Assembly (NCBI RefSeq): GCF_003319105.1
Contig: NZ_QOHH01000018.1
Location: 1 to 35,902, forward strand
Length of the DNA stretch: 35,902 nt
Direction of reading: 5' to 3'
DNA from: Blastococcus sp. TF02-09
GTDB lineage: Bacteria > Actinomycetota > Actinomycetes > Mycobacteriales > Geodermatophilaceae
How positions within the stretch are numbered: position 1 is the first letter of the stretch; each line of letters begins with the position of its first letter. Both the position numbers and the translations under genes were made by a program. Below are positions 7,137 to 13,481 of the stretch, in pieces. The notes below the pieces were generated by a model that was given only the letters and a program-made list of their open reading frames with translations, had not been told where the DNA came from and made no database searches.

Positions 7137-8179
7137 CGGGCGGCCAGGGTCCAGGTGGGCACCGGCCCACCGCTGCCGACGACGAGGCCACGGCCGGCCA
7201 GCAGCCGCAGGTGCGCGTCGGTCTCGGTCACCGCGAAGATGCGCATCCTGCGCTCGTACTGCTCCCACGGGCGCGACCAGGTCAGGTGTGCGGCCAGCTG
7301 CCACGGCGTGGAGCCGGGGTGCTGGGCGATCGCGGTGAGCAGCTCGGTCAGCCGGTGCTCGTGGTGGGCGGTGAGGGAGTCCACCCGCTCGGCAAGCCCC
7401 CGGAAGCGCCACTCGTGCGCCGGGAGCACCTCGGTCGGGTCCAGGTCGCGGACGGCGGCCAGCGAGTCGAGGTAGTCGCCCAGCGGATCGCCGCCGCGGG
7501 CGTTGGTCGAGATGTTCGGGCTGATGCGGGGGAGCACGTGGTCGCCGGAGAAGAACAGGCCGGTGGCCTCCTCGGCGAAGCAGAGGTGCCCGGGGGTGTG
7601 GCCGGGCGTGTGCACGGCGCGCAGCCGCCACCCGGGGAAGTCGGCGTGCTCGCCGTCCTCGAGCATCCGGTCCGGGACGGCCATGCTGGTCCAGTCGCCG
7701 AAGTTCTCGGCGGGGCCGACGTCGGACACCGCCTCGTCGCGGTCGGCGCCCAGCCCGACGAGGAACTCCACCTCGGTGTCGACGGCGTGCTGCGCGCCGT
7801 CGGTCGTCAGGCTGCGGACGGCGGTGGCGTCGGCGGGGTGCATGGCGATCCAGGCCCCGCTGGCGTCGCGGACCCGGCCGGCCAGCCCGAGGTGGTCGAA
7901 GTGCAGGTGGGTGACCAGCGCCCCGCGGACGTCGGCGACGTCCCCGCCGATGGCCGCCAGCCCCGCCGTGAGCGCGGCCCACGCCTCGTCGCTGCCCCAG
8001 CCGGTGTCGATCAGCCCCAGGCCGCCGCCGTCGAGGGCGAAGGCGTAGATGCTGTTGTAGCGGAGCGGGTTGTGCGGGATCGGCACGGGGATCGACCACA
8101 GATCCGCCCGCAGCTGCTCGACCGGGGGCAGGACGCGGGCCTGCCAGGCCTCGTGCTGGGCGGTGCCGGAGATCTCCAC
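7133..8179 (-). CDS. Metallo-beta-lactamase-fold hydrolase
   Basis: The 348-residue protein has the metal-binding motif THLHFDHLG (HxHxDH), a later HTPGHTPGH segment supplying a further histidine, FSGDHVLP supplying the bridging aspartate, and a late histidine in LPAHEWRF. This is a complete dinuclear metal site. The C-terminal about 100 residues look like the winged-helix end found in LACTB2/glyoxalase II-like members (TPWQLAAHL and RLLAGRGLV). It likely hydrolyses a thioester or another ester; the substrate is unknown. It starts at GTG 8179, and the small kinase gene overlaps its stop by four bases. Confidence 0.88.
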   Translation of the reverse strand: MEISGTAQHEAWQARVLPPVEQLRADLWSIPVPIPHNPLRYNSIYAFALDGGGLGLIDTGWGSDEAWAALTAGLAAIGGDVADVRGALVTHLHFDHLGLAGRVRDASGAWIAMHPADATAVRSLTTDGAQHAVDTEVEFLVGLGADRDEAVSDVGPAENFGDWTSMAVPDRMLEDGEHADFPGWRLRAVHTPGHTPGHLCFAEEATGLFFSGDHVLPRISPNISTNARGGDPLGDYLDSLAAVRDLDPTEVLPAHEWRFRGLAERVDSLTAHHEHRLTELLTAIAQHPGSTPWQLAAHLTWSRPWEQYERRMRIFAVTETDAHLRLLAGRGLVVGSGGPVPTWTLAAR

Positions 8180-8231
8180 GTCCGGGCACTCTGCCAGCCG
8201 CGTGCGGCCGGCCTCCTGTCACCATGGGGTC

Positions 8232-8741
8232 ATGTCCGGTCCTGGCGCCGTTCCTCCTGCCGCCGTCGTCCCCACCACCGTCTCCGCCGTGGCGCGCCGG
8301 CTGCAGCTGCTGCTCGCGCTCGTGGCCGGGGTCGTGCTGGTGGTCACCGCCGTCGTCGTGCTGACGCTGCCGTCGACCACGAACACCGTCGTGGCCTACG
8401 GCGTCGTCGACCAGGCCGCGCTCGCCGGCCTGGGGATCCTCCTGGCGGTGGGCGTGCTGCTGCTCGGCCGGTCCCGGGTGGACGCCGACGCCTCGGGCGT
8501 GCGGGTGCGCAACCTGCTGGTCCGCCACGACCTGCCGTGGCAGTCGGTGCGGGCGGTCCGGTTCGAGCGGAAGTCGGCGTGGGGCTCGCTCGCGCTGGAG
8601 AACGGTGACGAGGTGTCGCTGCTGGGTCTGCAGGCCGTCGACGGCGAGTACGCGGCGCGGGCGGTGGAGGGGCTCCGCGCCCTGCACGCCGCAGCCCGCG
8701 CGAACGACCCGGTGCGCCCTCCGCTCCTCTATGACAACTGA
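8232..8741 (+). CDS. PH-domain membrane protein
   Basis: The 169-residue protein has two hydrophobic membrane segments (about 23-47, LLLALVAGVVLVVTAVVVL, and about 60-79, LAGLGILLAVGVLLLG). A short bacterial PH-like domain follows (VDADASGVRVRNLL to VSLLGLQAVDGEYAARAV). Proteins of this kind commonly lie just upstream of infC in actinobacteria. ATG 8232 is chosen because the protein then begins MSGPGAVPPAAV just before the first membrane segment. Its stop is followed directly by a hairpin repeat. The function is unknown. Confidence 0.75.
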   Translation: MSGPGAVPPAAVVPTTVSAVARRLQLLLALVAGVVLVVTAVVVLTLPSTTNTVVAYGVVDQAALAGLGILLAVGVLLLGRSRVDADASGVRVRNLLVRHDLPWQSVRAVRFERKSAWGSLALENGDEVSLLGLQAVDGEYAARAVEGLRALHAAARANDPVRPPLLYDN

Positions 8742-8803
8742 TGAAGGACCACCCTTCCCCCCGCCCCTCGCAGGCTCGGCGCGGGTCCCTGAAGGGCGGC
8801 CGT
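8742..8803 (+). repeat. Post-stop hairpin repeat, copy 1
   Basis: It starts at the base after the PH-domain gene's stop. The outer stem is CCCTTC (8752-8757) with GAAGGG (8791-8796), and the inner stem is CCC-G-CCCC (8760-8767) with GGCG-C-GGG (8778-8785), closed by loop TCGCAGGCTC (8768-8777). It shares loop and layout with copies at 10456 and 22238. A terminator or mRNA 3'-end role is likely, although no T tract is present. Confidence 0.78.
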
Positions 8804-8824
8804 CGGAACTACGTCAGGGGGGAA

Positions 8825-8853
8825 TGACTCCCGGGGGCGAGACGCTGTAAGGT
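8825..8853 (+). promoter_or_regulatory. Promoter candidate for infC-rpmI-rplT
   Basis: TGACTC (8825-8830) and TAAGGT (8848-8853) are separated by exactly 17 bp, fitting a primary sigma promoter. Transcription would start near 8860 and give an untranslated leader of about 270 nt before infC. Confidence 0.5.
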
Positions 8854-8859
8854 GGGCGT

Positions 8860-9128
8860 GCCTCCCCCCGCTACATGAGGCGCGCGAACCATCCAGCGGC
8901 CCCGCCCCGGGCCGCTGATCCAAGAGGAGCCCGCTCCCACCTGATGTCGTCCAGGCACTCAGGTCCCCGGATCGCGAGGACCGGCCCTGGCCGGTCTTTG
9001 CACCCCGCACGTGTCCTGCGACGCGCGCGGCACCGGAGAGTGGGCCCCGTGAGCTGACGCTCACGGGGCCTGACTGCTCTCCGGGCCGGGACGGGCGGCT
9101 CCTCCCAGGCAAGAGCAGAGGAGAGGCC
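8860..9128 (+). promoter_or_regulatory. Structured infC leader (possible attenuator)
   Basis: This region contains three strong hairpins: 8895-8902 with 8909-8916 (8 bp), 8979-8985 with 8990-8996 (7 bp, followed by TTT), and a large one at 9033-9084. The last has a 12-bp perfect inner stem (9043-9054 with 9059-9070, loop TGAC) and an 8-bp outer stem (9033-9040 with 9077-9084). A possible 60-codon ORF runs through the first two and stops in the loop of the third, the layout of ribosome-mediated attenuation. The hairpin lacks a T tract. A good Shine-Dalgarno AGAGGAGAGG lies just before the infC start. Confidence 0.6.
8875..9057 (+). CDS. Possible leader ORF in the infC leader
   Basis: ATG 8875 lies about 15 nt after the predicted transcription start and opens 60 codons ending with TGA at the loop of the large hairpin. 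The product is Arg/Pro/Ala/His-rich with no recognisable domain. A ribosome completing it would cover the 5' arm of that hairpin, so translation could control folding. There is no clear ribosome-binding site and high-GC DNA gives chance ORFs, so this stays a candidate. Confidence 0.3.
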   Translation: MRRANHPAAPPRAADPRGARSHLMSSRHSGPRIARTGPGRSLHPARVLRRARHRRVGPVS

Positions 9129-9728
9129 ATCACCGAGCCCCGCATCAACGACCGTATCCGCGTCCCCGAGGTCCGTCTGGTCGGACCCGAGGGCGAGCAG
9201 GTCGGCGTCGTGTCGATCGGCGAAGCGCTGCGTCTGGCCCAAGACTCGGAGCTCGATCTCGTCGAGGTCGCTCCGATGGCCCGGCCGCCGGTCGCCAAGC
9301 TGATGGACTACGGGAAGTTCAAGTACGAGTCCGCCCAGAAGGCCCGCGAGGCCCGGCGGAACCAGGCGCTCACCGTCATCAAAGAGATGCGGCTGCGCCT
9401 CAAGATCGACCCGCACGACTACGAGACCAAGAAGGGCCACGTCGAGCGCTTCCTCAAGGGCGGCGACAAGGTCAAGATCACCGTGATGTTCCGCGGGCGC
9501 GAGCAGTCGCGACCGGAGATGGGCTACCGGCTGCTCCAGCGGCTGGCCGCCGACGTCAGCGAGCTGGGCGTCGTCGAGTCCAACCCCAAGCAGGACGGGC
9601 GGAACATGGTCATGGTGATCGCCCCGCACCGGAACCAGGCGGCCACCGACGCTGCGCGACGCTCCGCGAAGCAGGAGAAGGCCACGCCCTCCGGGACGGC
9701 GACGGAGGACCAGGCCGCCAAGGCCTGA
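9129..9728 (+). CDS. infC: Translation initiation factor IF-3, AUC start
   Basis: IF-3 binds the 30S subunit and checks start codon and initiator tRNA. The protein is 199 residues when begun at the ATC codon 9129-9131. The N-terminal domain [20 protein letters not shown] starts right after it, and the C-terminal domain contains [15 protein letters not shown] and [15 protein letters not shown] start at GTG 9210 would remove 27 conserved residues, and no ATG, GTG or TTG lies between. A strong AGGAGAGG site ends a few bases before ATC. infC genes often use AUU/AUC starts so that IF-3, which rejects such codons, represses its own synthesis; that is the likely reason here. It is followed by rpmI and rplT. 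Confidence 0.93.
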   Translation: MTEPRINDRIRVPEVRLVGPEGEQVGVVSIGEALRLAQDSELDLVEVAPMARPPVAKLMDYGKFKYESAQKAREARRNQALTVIKEMRLRLKIDPHDYETKKGHVERFLKGGDKVKITVMFRGREQSRPEMGYRLLQRLAADVSELGVVESNPKQDGRNMVMVIAPHRNQAATDAARRSAKQEKATPSGTATEDQAAKA

Positions 9729-9764
9729 GCCGGCGCCGGCTCCACCGCACGACCGCAGACGGCC

Positions 9765-9800
9765 GGTGCCGTGCGGCAGCTCACCGCTGCCGCCGGCACC
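9765..9800 (+). promoter_or_regulatory. Two-tier hairpin between infC and rpmI
   Basis: The outer stem is GGTGCC (9765-9770) with GGCACC (9795-9800). The inner stem is GGCAGC (9775-9780) with GCTGCC (9786-9791), loop TCACC. It lies about 28 nt before the rpmI start. Internal loops between stacked stems occur in the ribosomal-protein operator RNAs bound by L20 in other bacteria, so translational feedback is possible. A processing or partial termination role is equally open. Confidence 0.45.
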
Positions 9801-9828
9801 GACATCCAGACGAACGAGGACGAGGGAC

Positions 9829-10023
9829 ATGCCGAAGCAGAAGACCCACAAGGGCACGGCCAAGCGCGTGCGCGTGACCGGCTCCGGGAAGCTGGTGCGC
9901 GAGCACACCAACAACCAGCACAAGTTCGAGGTCAAGTCCTCGAGCCGCAAGCGCCGCGTGAGCGGGGTCGGCGTGCTGTCCCCGGCCGACGCGCCGCGGA
10001 TGAAGAAGCTCTTGGGCCTCTGA
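9829..10023 (+). CDS. rpmI: 50S ribosomal protein L35
   Basis: This 64-residue basic protein starts MPKQKTHKGTAKRVRVTGSG and ends RMKKLLGL, which matches L35 along its whole length. It is a component of the large ribosomal subunit. It sits between infC and rplT, the standard order. ATG 9829 follows a GAGGG site. A stem-loop precedes it. Confidence 0.97.
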   Translation: MPKQKTHKGTAKRVRVTGSGKLVREHTNNQHKFEVKSSSRKRRVSGVGVLSPADAPRMKKLLGL

Positions 10024-10065
10024 GCGCCCCTTCCCACTGACCCTTAGAACGACAGGAGCACTTCC

Positions 10066-10455
10066 GTGGCACGCGTGAAGCGGGCGGTCAACGCCCAGAA
10101 GAAGCGCCGTACCGTCCTCGAGCAGGCCAGCGGCTACCGCGGGCAGCGCTCGCGGCTGTACCGCAAGGCCAAGGAGCAGATCCTCCACTCGGCCACCTAC
10201 AACTACCGCGACCGCAAGGTCCGCAAGGGCGACTTCCGCAAGCTGTGGATCACCCGGATCAACGCCGCGGCGCGTCAGAACGACATGACCTACAACCGGT
10301 TCATGCAGGGTCTGAAGCTCGCCGGCATCGAGCTGGACCGTCGCGTCCTGGCCGAGCTGGCCGTCAACGAGCCGGCCGCCTTCGCCAGCCTGGTGGAGTC
10401 CGCCCGGGCTGCGCTCGCCGCGAACCCGCAGGCCACCGGCGCCCAGGCCGCCTGA
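10066..10455 (+). CDS. rplT: 50S ribosomal protein L20
   Basis: The 129-residue protein starts [20 protein letters not shown] and contains [32 protein letters not shown] and [20 protein letters not shown]. It is L20 over its full length, which binds 23S rRNA early in 50S assembly. It starts at GTG 10066 behind an AGGAG site. In some bacteria L20 also represses its own operon by binding mRNA. The stop codon is directly followed by a hairpin repeat. Confidence 0.97.
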   Translation: MARVKRAVNAQKKRRTVLEQASGYRGQRSRLYRKAKEQILHSATYNYRDRKVRKGDFRKLWITRINAAARQNDMTYNRFMQGLKLAGIELDRRVLAELAVNEPAAFASLVESARAALAANPQATGAQAA

Positions 10456-10516
10456 CAAAGGACTACCCTGCCCCCCACGCCTCGCACGCTCGGCGCGGGT
10501 CCCTGCAGGGAGGCCG
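10456..10516 (+). repeat. Post-stop hairpin repeat, copy 2
   Basis: It begins at the base after the rplT stop. The outer stem is CCCTGC (10466-10471) with GCAGGG (10505-10510), and the inner stem is CCC-A-CGCC (10474-10481) with GGCG-C-GGG (10492-10499), loop TCGCACGCTC (10482-10491). Relative to copies 1 and 3 both stems carry paired substitutions that preserve base pairing. It separates the ribosomal operon from the methyltransferase gene. Confidence 0.78.
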
Positions 10517-10620
10517 TTCCAGCACATAACCCGACGCCGTCGGTGACCGGCCCTCCGGGGTCGGCACCGGCGGCGTCGTCGTCTGTGCCGTCGCCCCGCA
10601 CCACGAAGGAGCAGGAGTTC

Positions 10621-11415
10621 ATGAGCGAGCTGCTGACCGAGCGGTCGGCCCGCATCGTCGCGGCGCGCAAGCTCGTCCGCCGCACCGGGCGCGACGCCGC
10701 CGGGCTGTTCCTCGCCGAGGGGCGGCAGGCCGTCGTGGAGGCGCTCGCCGATCCCGCCGGCGTCCGCGAGGTGTTCGCCACCGAGAGCGCCGCCGCGGCG
10801 CACTGCGAGCTGTTGGCCGGTAGCGCCGTCCCCGTGCGACTGGTCACCGAGAAGGCCGCCGCGGCCCTGTCGGAGACGGTCACGCCGCAGGGGCTGGTCG
10901 CCGTCTGCGCCCTGCGCGACGTCCCCGCGCGCGACGTGCTGGCCACCCTGCCGCGTCTCGCCGTCGCCTTCGCGGAGCTCGCCGACCCGGGGAACGCCGG
11001 CACGGTGCTGCGCACCGCCGACGCGTGCGGCGCTGGCGCGGTGGTGTTCGGCGCCGGGTCGGCTGACCCCTACGGCGGCAAGGCCGTGCGGTCCAGCGCC
11101 GGCAGCGTCTTCCACCTCGACGTCGTCCGAGGCGTCCCGCTGGAGTCGTTCCTCCCCGCCTGGCAGGCCGCCGGCGGGACCGTGCTGGCCGCCGACGGCG
11201 GGGGAGAGGGTGCCCTGGACGAGCTGGCTGCCGACGGCGGCCTGGGCGGGCCGGTGCTGTGGCTGTTCGGCAACGAGGCCCGGGGGGTGCCGGCCGAGCT
11301 GGCCGCGCTGGCCGACGCCCGCGTGCGCATCCCCATGCGGGGCCGCGCGGAGAGCCTCAACCTCGCCGCGGCCGCCGCGATCTGCCTCTACACGACCCAG
11401 CTCGCCCAGCGCTGA
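10621..11415 (+). CDS. TrmH/SpoU-family RNA 2'-O-methyltransferase
   Basis: The 264-residue protein has an N-terminal L30e-like substrate-binding region (ARKLVRRTGRDAAGLFLAEG, then LSETVTPQGLVAVC) and a C-terminal SPOUT knot. The knot carries motif 1 ELADPGNAGTVLRTADACGA, motif 2 LWLFGNEARGVP and motif 3 IPMRGRAESLNLAAAAAICL. This is the layout of rRNA ribose methyltransferases such as TsnR/RlmB relatives, using SAM. The place downstream of rplT is common in actinobacteria and fits a 23S rRNA target; the exact nucleotide is unknown. ATG 10621 follows GAAGGAGCAGGAG and is preferred over the in-frame GTG at 10543. A hairpin at 11424 follows the stop. Confidence 0.9.
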   Translation: MSELLTERSARIVAARKLVRRTGRDAAGLFLAEGRQAVVEALADPAGVREVFATESAAAAHCELLAGSAVPVRLVTEKAAAALSETVTPQGLVAVCALRDVPARDVLATLPRLAVAFAELADPGNAGTVLRTADACGAGAVVFGAGSADPYGGKAVRSSAGSVFHLDVVRGVPLESFLPAWQAAGGTVLAADGGGEGALDELAADGGLGGPVLWLFGNEARGVPAELAALADARVRIPMRGRAESLNLAAAAAICLYTTQLAQR

Positions 11416-11423
11416 CGCCTCCG

Positions 11424-11451
11424 CCCGGACTTCCGGTACCGAGAGTCCGGG
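11424..11451. terminator. Hairpin of the ACTTCCGGTAC repeat family, copy 1
   Basis: An 8-bp stem, CCCGGACT (11424-11431) with AGTCCGGG (11444-11451), closes loop TCCGGTACCGAG. It lies between the convergent methyltransferase and diiron-oxygenase genes and can act for both strands. A related hairpin occurs at 26244-26267 with a different stem but nearly the same loop. Confidence 0.7.
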
Positions 11452-11467
11452 GGAAGGCGGGGCCGGA

Positions 11468-12403
11468 TCAGATGAGCTGGGCGCGCTTCCAGAGGCGCTC
11501 GGAGGGGTCGCCGATCAGGCCGACGCCGCGCAGGAAGTCGACCAGGCCGGTGGAGGCGTCGCGCAGCTTGGCCGCGTAGTGCTCGTTGGCCCGGGCCGCT
11601 GCCTTGGCCTTCTCCGGGTCCAGCCCGACCGACGCGTACACCCCCGGCTGCACCAGGTTCTCCGCCACGATGGCTGCCACCGCGGCGACGATCGTGCGGT
11701 GCTTGCGCAGCTGCCACCGCGAGAGCTCCGGCGTGCGGCGCGCCACCTCCTCGCGCGCGAAGCGCATGTGCCGCGCCTCCTCGACGACGTGGATCTGGCT
11801 GGTCGCCCGGGTCAGCGGCTGGACCCGCTCGTCCTTCATGAGGTCGCGCTGGAAGATGTCGAGGATCTCCTCGGCGACCAGGATCGCCGCGTAGGCGGCG
11901 GGGCCGTCGCCCTTGGCCGCGAACGCCTTGCCCAGACGCAGGATCCGCGCCGGCGGCTGGTAGGAGGGCGCGCCGAAGGTCTGCGCCGTGCGGGCGAACA
12001 TCACCGAGTGCCGGCACTCGTCGGCGATCTCGGTCAGCGCCCACTGCACGTGCGGCTGCGCCGGGTCGTCCCCGTAGACATCGCGCAGGACGAGCTGCAT
12101 GAGCAGGCACTCGAACCAGATGCCGACGCCGGAGATCGAGCAGTACTCGTGGACGGTCAGCGTGACCCGCTGCTCCTCGCTCAGCCCCTCCCACAGCTCG
12201 GTGCCGTAGAGGCTCGACCACTCCGGGGACAGCCCGTACAGGTGGTCGGGGATCGGCGCGTCCCAGTCGATGTCGACCACCGGGTCGTAGGACTTCTTCG
12301 CCGCCGAGCCGAGCAGTCGCGTCGACAACGCCTCCCGGTCGACCGGAGCCTTCCGCGTGGCGGATTCGTGCGCGACCGTGTCGGAAGGCAGGGTGGCAGT
12401 CAT
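11468..12403 (-). CDS. AurF-like diiron oxygenase
   Basis: This 311-residue helical protein has the diiron carboxylate pattern: E98 (GIWFE), E129-x-x-H132 (ADECRH), E179/E180 (VAEEIL), and H205 with E209-x-x-H212 (IHVVEEARH). Spacing and segments such as RHSVMFAR fit the AurF family (p-aminobenzoate N-oxygenase-like), whose characterised members oxidise aryl amines. The substrate here is unknown; many actinobacteria have such genes outside any antibiotic cluster. ATG 12403 follows a GGGAGA site. It is divergent from a TetR regulator with a short palindrome between them, so it is probably repressed by that regulator. Confidence 0.87.
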   Translation of the reverse strand: MTATLPSDTVAHESATRKAPVDREALSTRLLGSAAKKSYDPVVDIDWDAPIPDHLYGLSPEWSSLYGTELWEGLSEEQRVTLTVHEYCSISGVGIWFECLLMQLVLRDVYGDDPAQPHVQWALTEIADECRHSVMFARTAQTFGAPSYQPPARILRLGKAFAAKGDGPAAYAAILVAEEILDIFQRDLMKDERVQPLTRATSQIHVVEEARHMRFAREEVARRTPELSRWQLRKHRTIVAAVAAIVAENLVQPGVYASVGLDPEKAKAAARANEHYAAKLRDASTGLVDFLRGVGLIGDPSERLWKRAQLI

Positions 12404-12445
12404 GAGCGGTCTCCCTCGAACGTCGAGTGGGGCGTGCTGGGAAAG

Positions 12446-12456
12446 GTAACTGTTAC
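12446..12456. promoter_or_regulatory. TetR operator candidate
   Basis: GTAAC-T-GTTAC is a perfect palindrome in the 63-bp gap between the diiron-oxygenase and TetR genes. It sits 10 bp before the tetR ATG, which has no clear Shine-Dalgarno sequence, so tetR may have a very short leader with its -10 region inside this palindrome. The placement fits autorepression and control of the oxygenase. Confidence 0.5.
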
Positions 12457-12466
12457 GGTGAAACAC

Positions 12467-13138
12467 ATGCAACCCACCGCGCTGGACGATCCCTCGGCGT
12501 CCGCGCGCGAGGAGTCCGCACCCCCGGACGGACGGCGTGCGCGCTGGACGGAGCACCGGCGGGCCCGGCGCGAGGACCTCGTGACCGCCGCGGTCGAGGC
12601 GGTGCGGCTGGCCGGCCCGGAGTTCGCCGTCGAGGACGTCGCCCGCAGCGCCGGGGTCTCCAAGACGGTGATCTACCGCTACTTCAGCGACAAGGACGAG
12701 CTGGTCGACGCCGTCCTCGGGCGGATCTCCGAGGCGATCCTGCTGCCTCGGCTGCTCGGCGAGCTGGCGGCCGACCGGGGGGACGACCGTGCCCGGCTGC
12801 ACGCCGTCATCGCCGCCTTCGTCTCCCTCATCGAGGACGAGCCCGCCCTCTACCGGTTCGCCTACGCGCACGCCGGGCGCTCCGGCCGGGCCGACCTGGT
12901 GGCCGCCACCGAGCGGGAGATCGCCGAGGCGCTGGGCGTGCTGATGGGTGAGCGGCTCACCGCCGCGGGCCGGCCGGCCGACCCCGCCCTGACCTGGGCC
13001 TACGGCGTCGTGGGCATGGTGCAGCTCGCCGCGCACTGGTGGTCGGCGACCCGGACGGTGCCCTCGGCGCAGCTGGTCGACCAGCTCACCGACCTGGCCC
13101 ACGGCGGGCTCGGCACGCTGCTGCCCCCGACCCGCTGA
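12467..13138 (+). CDS. TetR-family transcriptional regulator
   Basis: The 223-residue protein has an N-terminal DNA-binding domain with FAVEDVARSAGVSKTVIYRY and FSDKDELVDAVLGRI (about residues 47-82), the TetR hallmark. A helical ligand-binding domain follows, ending AHWWSATRTVPSAQLVDQL. About 35 disordered residues precede the HTH. It is divergent from the AurF-like oxygenase, its most likely target, and is followed 34 bp later by a DUF4873 gene that may share its transcript. The effector is unknown. Confidence 0.92.
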   Translation: MQPTALDDPSASAREESAPPDGRRARWTEHRRARREDLVTAAVEAVRLAGPEFAVEDVARSAGVSKTVIYRYFSDKDELVDAVLGRISEAILLPRLLGELAADRGDDRARLHAVIAAFVSLIEDEPALYRFAYAHAGRSGRADLVAATEREIAEALGVLMGERLTAAGRPADPALTWAYGVVGMVQLAAHWWSATRTVPSAQLVDQLTDLAHGGLGTLLPPTR

Positions 13139-13172
13139 CCGACCCGCACCCGACCTGCGACGGAGGACGTCC

Positions 13173-13475
13173 ATGAGCGAGCACGAGGAACCCGAGGGCT
13201 ACGACGGCGAGGTCACCGTCCTCGTCGACGGCGAGCCGCCCTGTCGCGCCCGTGCGGTGCTCGGCGCCCGGTTCGACCCGCTGGCCGGCTCGGTGGTGTG
13301 GTCGGGGCGGATCGCCCTGGCCCTCCCCGCCCGCACCCGCGTCGAGGTGACGACGCCGCACGGCAGCGGGTGGGCCGAGGCGACGGAGTCCGACCCCTGG
13401 GGCAACACCCGCGTCACCGGCGTCGACCGGCCGCCGTTCCCGGTCGAGCTGCTCGACGGCGCCGCGGAGGTCTGA
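13173..13475 (+). CDS. DUF4873 domain protein
   Basis: This 100-residue protein reads YDGEVTVLVDGEPPCRARAV, then RFDPLAGSVVWSGRIAL, then GWAEATESDPWGNTRVTGVD, the pattern of the small DUF4873 family. That domain also occurs fused to flavin monooxygenases in actinobacteria. The function is unknown; the company of a diiron oxygenase hints at oxidation chemistry. ATG 13173 follows a GGAGG site. It ends 6 bp before the convergent stop of the c-di-GMP gene, with no room for a terminator. Confidence 0.72.
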   Translation: MSEHEEPEGYDGEVTVLVDGEPPCRARAVLGARFDPLAGSVVWSGRIALALPARTRVEVTTPHGSGWAEATESDPWGNTRVTGVDRPPFPVELLDGAAEV

Positions 13476-13481
13476 CCCGGC

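Noticed and set aside
9210..9728. infC started at GTG 9210
   Set aside because: This drops 27 residues including the conserved [18 protein letters not shown] segment; the ATC start has a perfectly placed ribosome-binding site.
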